Source: Butyrivibrio sp. AC2005
GTDB taxonomy: Bacteria; Bacillota; Clostridia; Lachnospirales; Lachnospiraceae
Assembly (NCBI RefSeq): GCF_000424145.1
Contig: NZ_AUJI01000023.1
Coordinates: forward strand, 33,656 to 97,655
Reading direction: 5' to 3'
Length of the DNA: 64,000 nt
Part shown: positions 63,889 to 64,000 of the stretch, in pieces
Position numbering within the stretch: position 1 is the stretch's first letter
How the letters are laid out: each line of letters opens with the position of its first letter
Translations under genes and position numbers: made by a program
Notes under the pieces: generated by a model
Told to the model about the DNA's origin: nothing
What the model saw: the letters and a program-made list of their open reading frames with translations, nothing else
Databases searched by the model: none

Positions 63889-64000
63889 ATGTTACCTGTT
63901 AATTGTGGCAGTCATGCCGACTACCAAAACTTTGTTGTTGAAAATCTCCGCAAATATTACCCTGATCCAGATGCTATATCTCAAAGCACCTGGGATATCA
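63889..64000 (+). CDS. Protein cut by the window end
   Basis: ATG at 63889 preceded by TTGGAGGG at good spacing. Only 37 residues are seen: MLPVNCGSHADYQNFVVENL, then YYPDPDAISQSTWDI. No signal peptide. The family cannot be judged. The elaborate hairpin leader before it suggests that expression is regulated after transcription begins. Confidence 0.65.
   Translation, partial: MLPVNCGSHADYQNFVVENLRKYYPDPDAISQSTWDI

Noticed and set aside
1..64000. tRNA or rRNA genes
   Set aside because: No cloverleaf with a TTCGA-type T-loop or 3' acceptor was noticed in the intergenic regions by eye; a tRNAscan run would settle it.

Overview
The window looks like DNA from a fibre-degrading, anaerobic, low-GC Firmicute of the family Lachnospiraceae, most probably Butyrivibrio or Pseudobutyrivibrio. 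The evidence is the set of plant cell-wall enzymes (GH10 xylanase, three GH43 modules, an esterase-GH43 fusion, GH94 cellobiose phosphorylase, GH29, GH31), the anaerobic ribonucleotide reductase NrdD, Firmicute-type lipoprotein signals and purine-rich Shine-Dalgarno sites, and an AT-rich base composition. The genus is an inference from gene content, not a database match.

Layout. Positions 1-9400 hold a xylan locus: secreted GH10 lipoprotein xylanase, AraC regulator, two GH43 enzymes in an overlapping pair, and a divergent esterase-GH43 protein. Dyads of the form TTGCG-N-CGCAA sit in both divergent promoter regions. Positions 9460-16860 hold a cello-oligosaccharide locus: solute-binding lipoprotein, two permeases, LacI regulator and cytoplasmic cellobiose phosphorylase, with LacI-like operators at the phosphorylase promoter. 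Positions 16880-22700 carry HD, MATE, HU, Dus, GNAT and GDSL genes.

Positions 22900-29400 are the most distinctive part, a replication and partition locus. It has a Rep_3-type initiator with a TTG start, an array of about eleven CCC-N-AAAAACTACTAA iterons set mostly 31-32 bp apart, a ParA ATPase, and a downstream partner with glutamine/proline-rich tandem repeats and a ribbon-helix-helix-like C-terminus. Next to them is a 2-kb, extremely AT-rich non-coding tract with ACATCATGATGT palindromes and a cluster of 12-13 bp purine-rich repeats. This indicates that the window comes from a secondary replicon (megaplasmid or chromid). Housekeeping-type genes on it (nrdD with two NrdR boxes, metF, dus, hup, cstA) favour a chromid.

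Positions 29600-49700 mix signalling and metabolism: CheY, MetF, a solute-binding lipoprotein paired with a chemoreceptor, an M3 peptidase, NrdD, an orphan FIST protein, PAP2, GH29, CstA, and a GGDEF cyclase near a PilZ protein (c-di-GMP). Positions 49700-60400 hold an SUV3-like helicase with a C-terminal zinc ribbon, GH31, acetolactate decarboxylase, an amino-acid ABC transporter of odd domain order whose ATPase carries a degenerate GHKL-like tail, a PTS EIIBC and a frameshifted HAD gene. The window ends with a CPA2 antiporter, an unidentified secreted protein and a gene cut by the window edge, whose leader contains several competing hairpins.

The carbohydrate genes form a plausible chain: extracellular xylan cleavage, side-chain removal, oligosaccharide import, then cytoplasmic phosphorolysis. 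No import ATPase for the sugar ABC system is present, so a shared MsmK-type ATPase elsewhere must be assumed.
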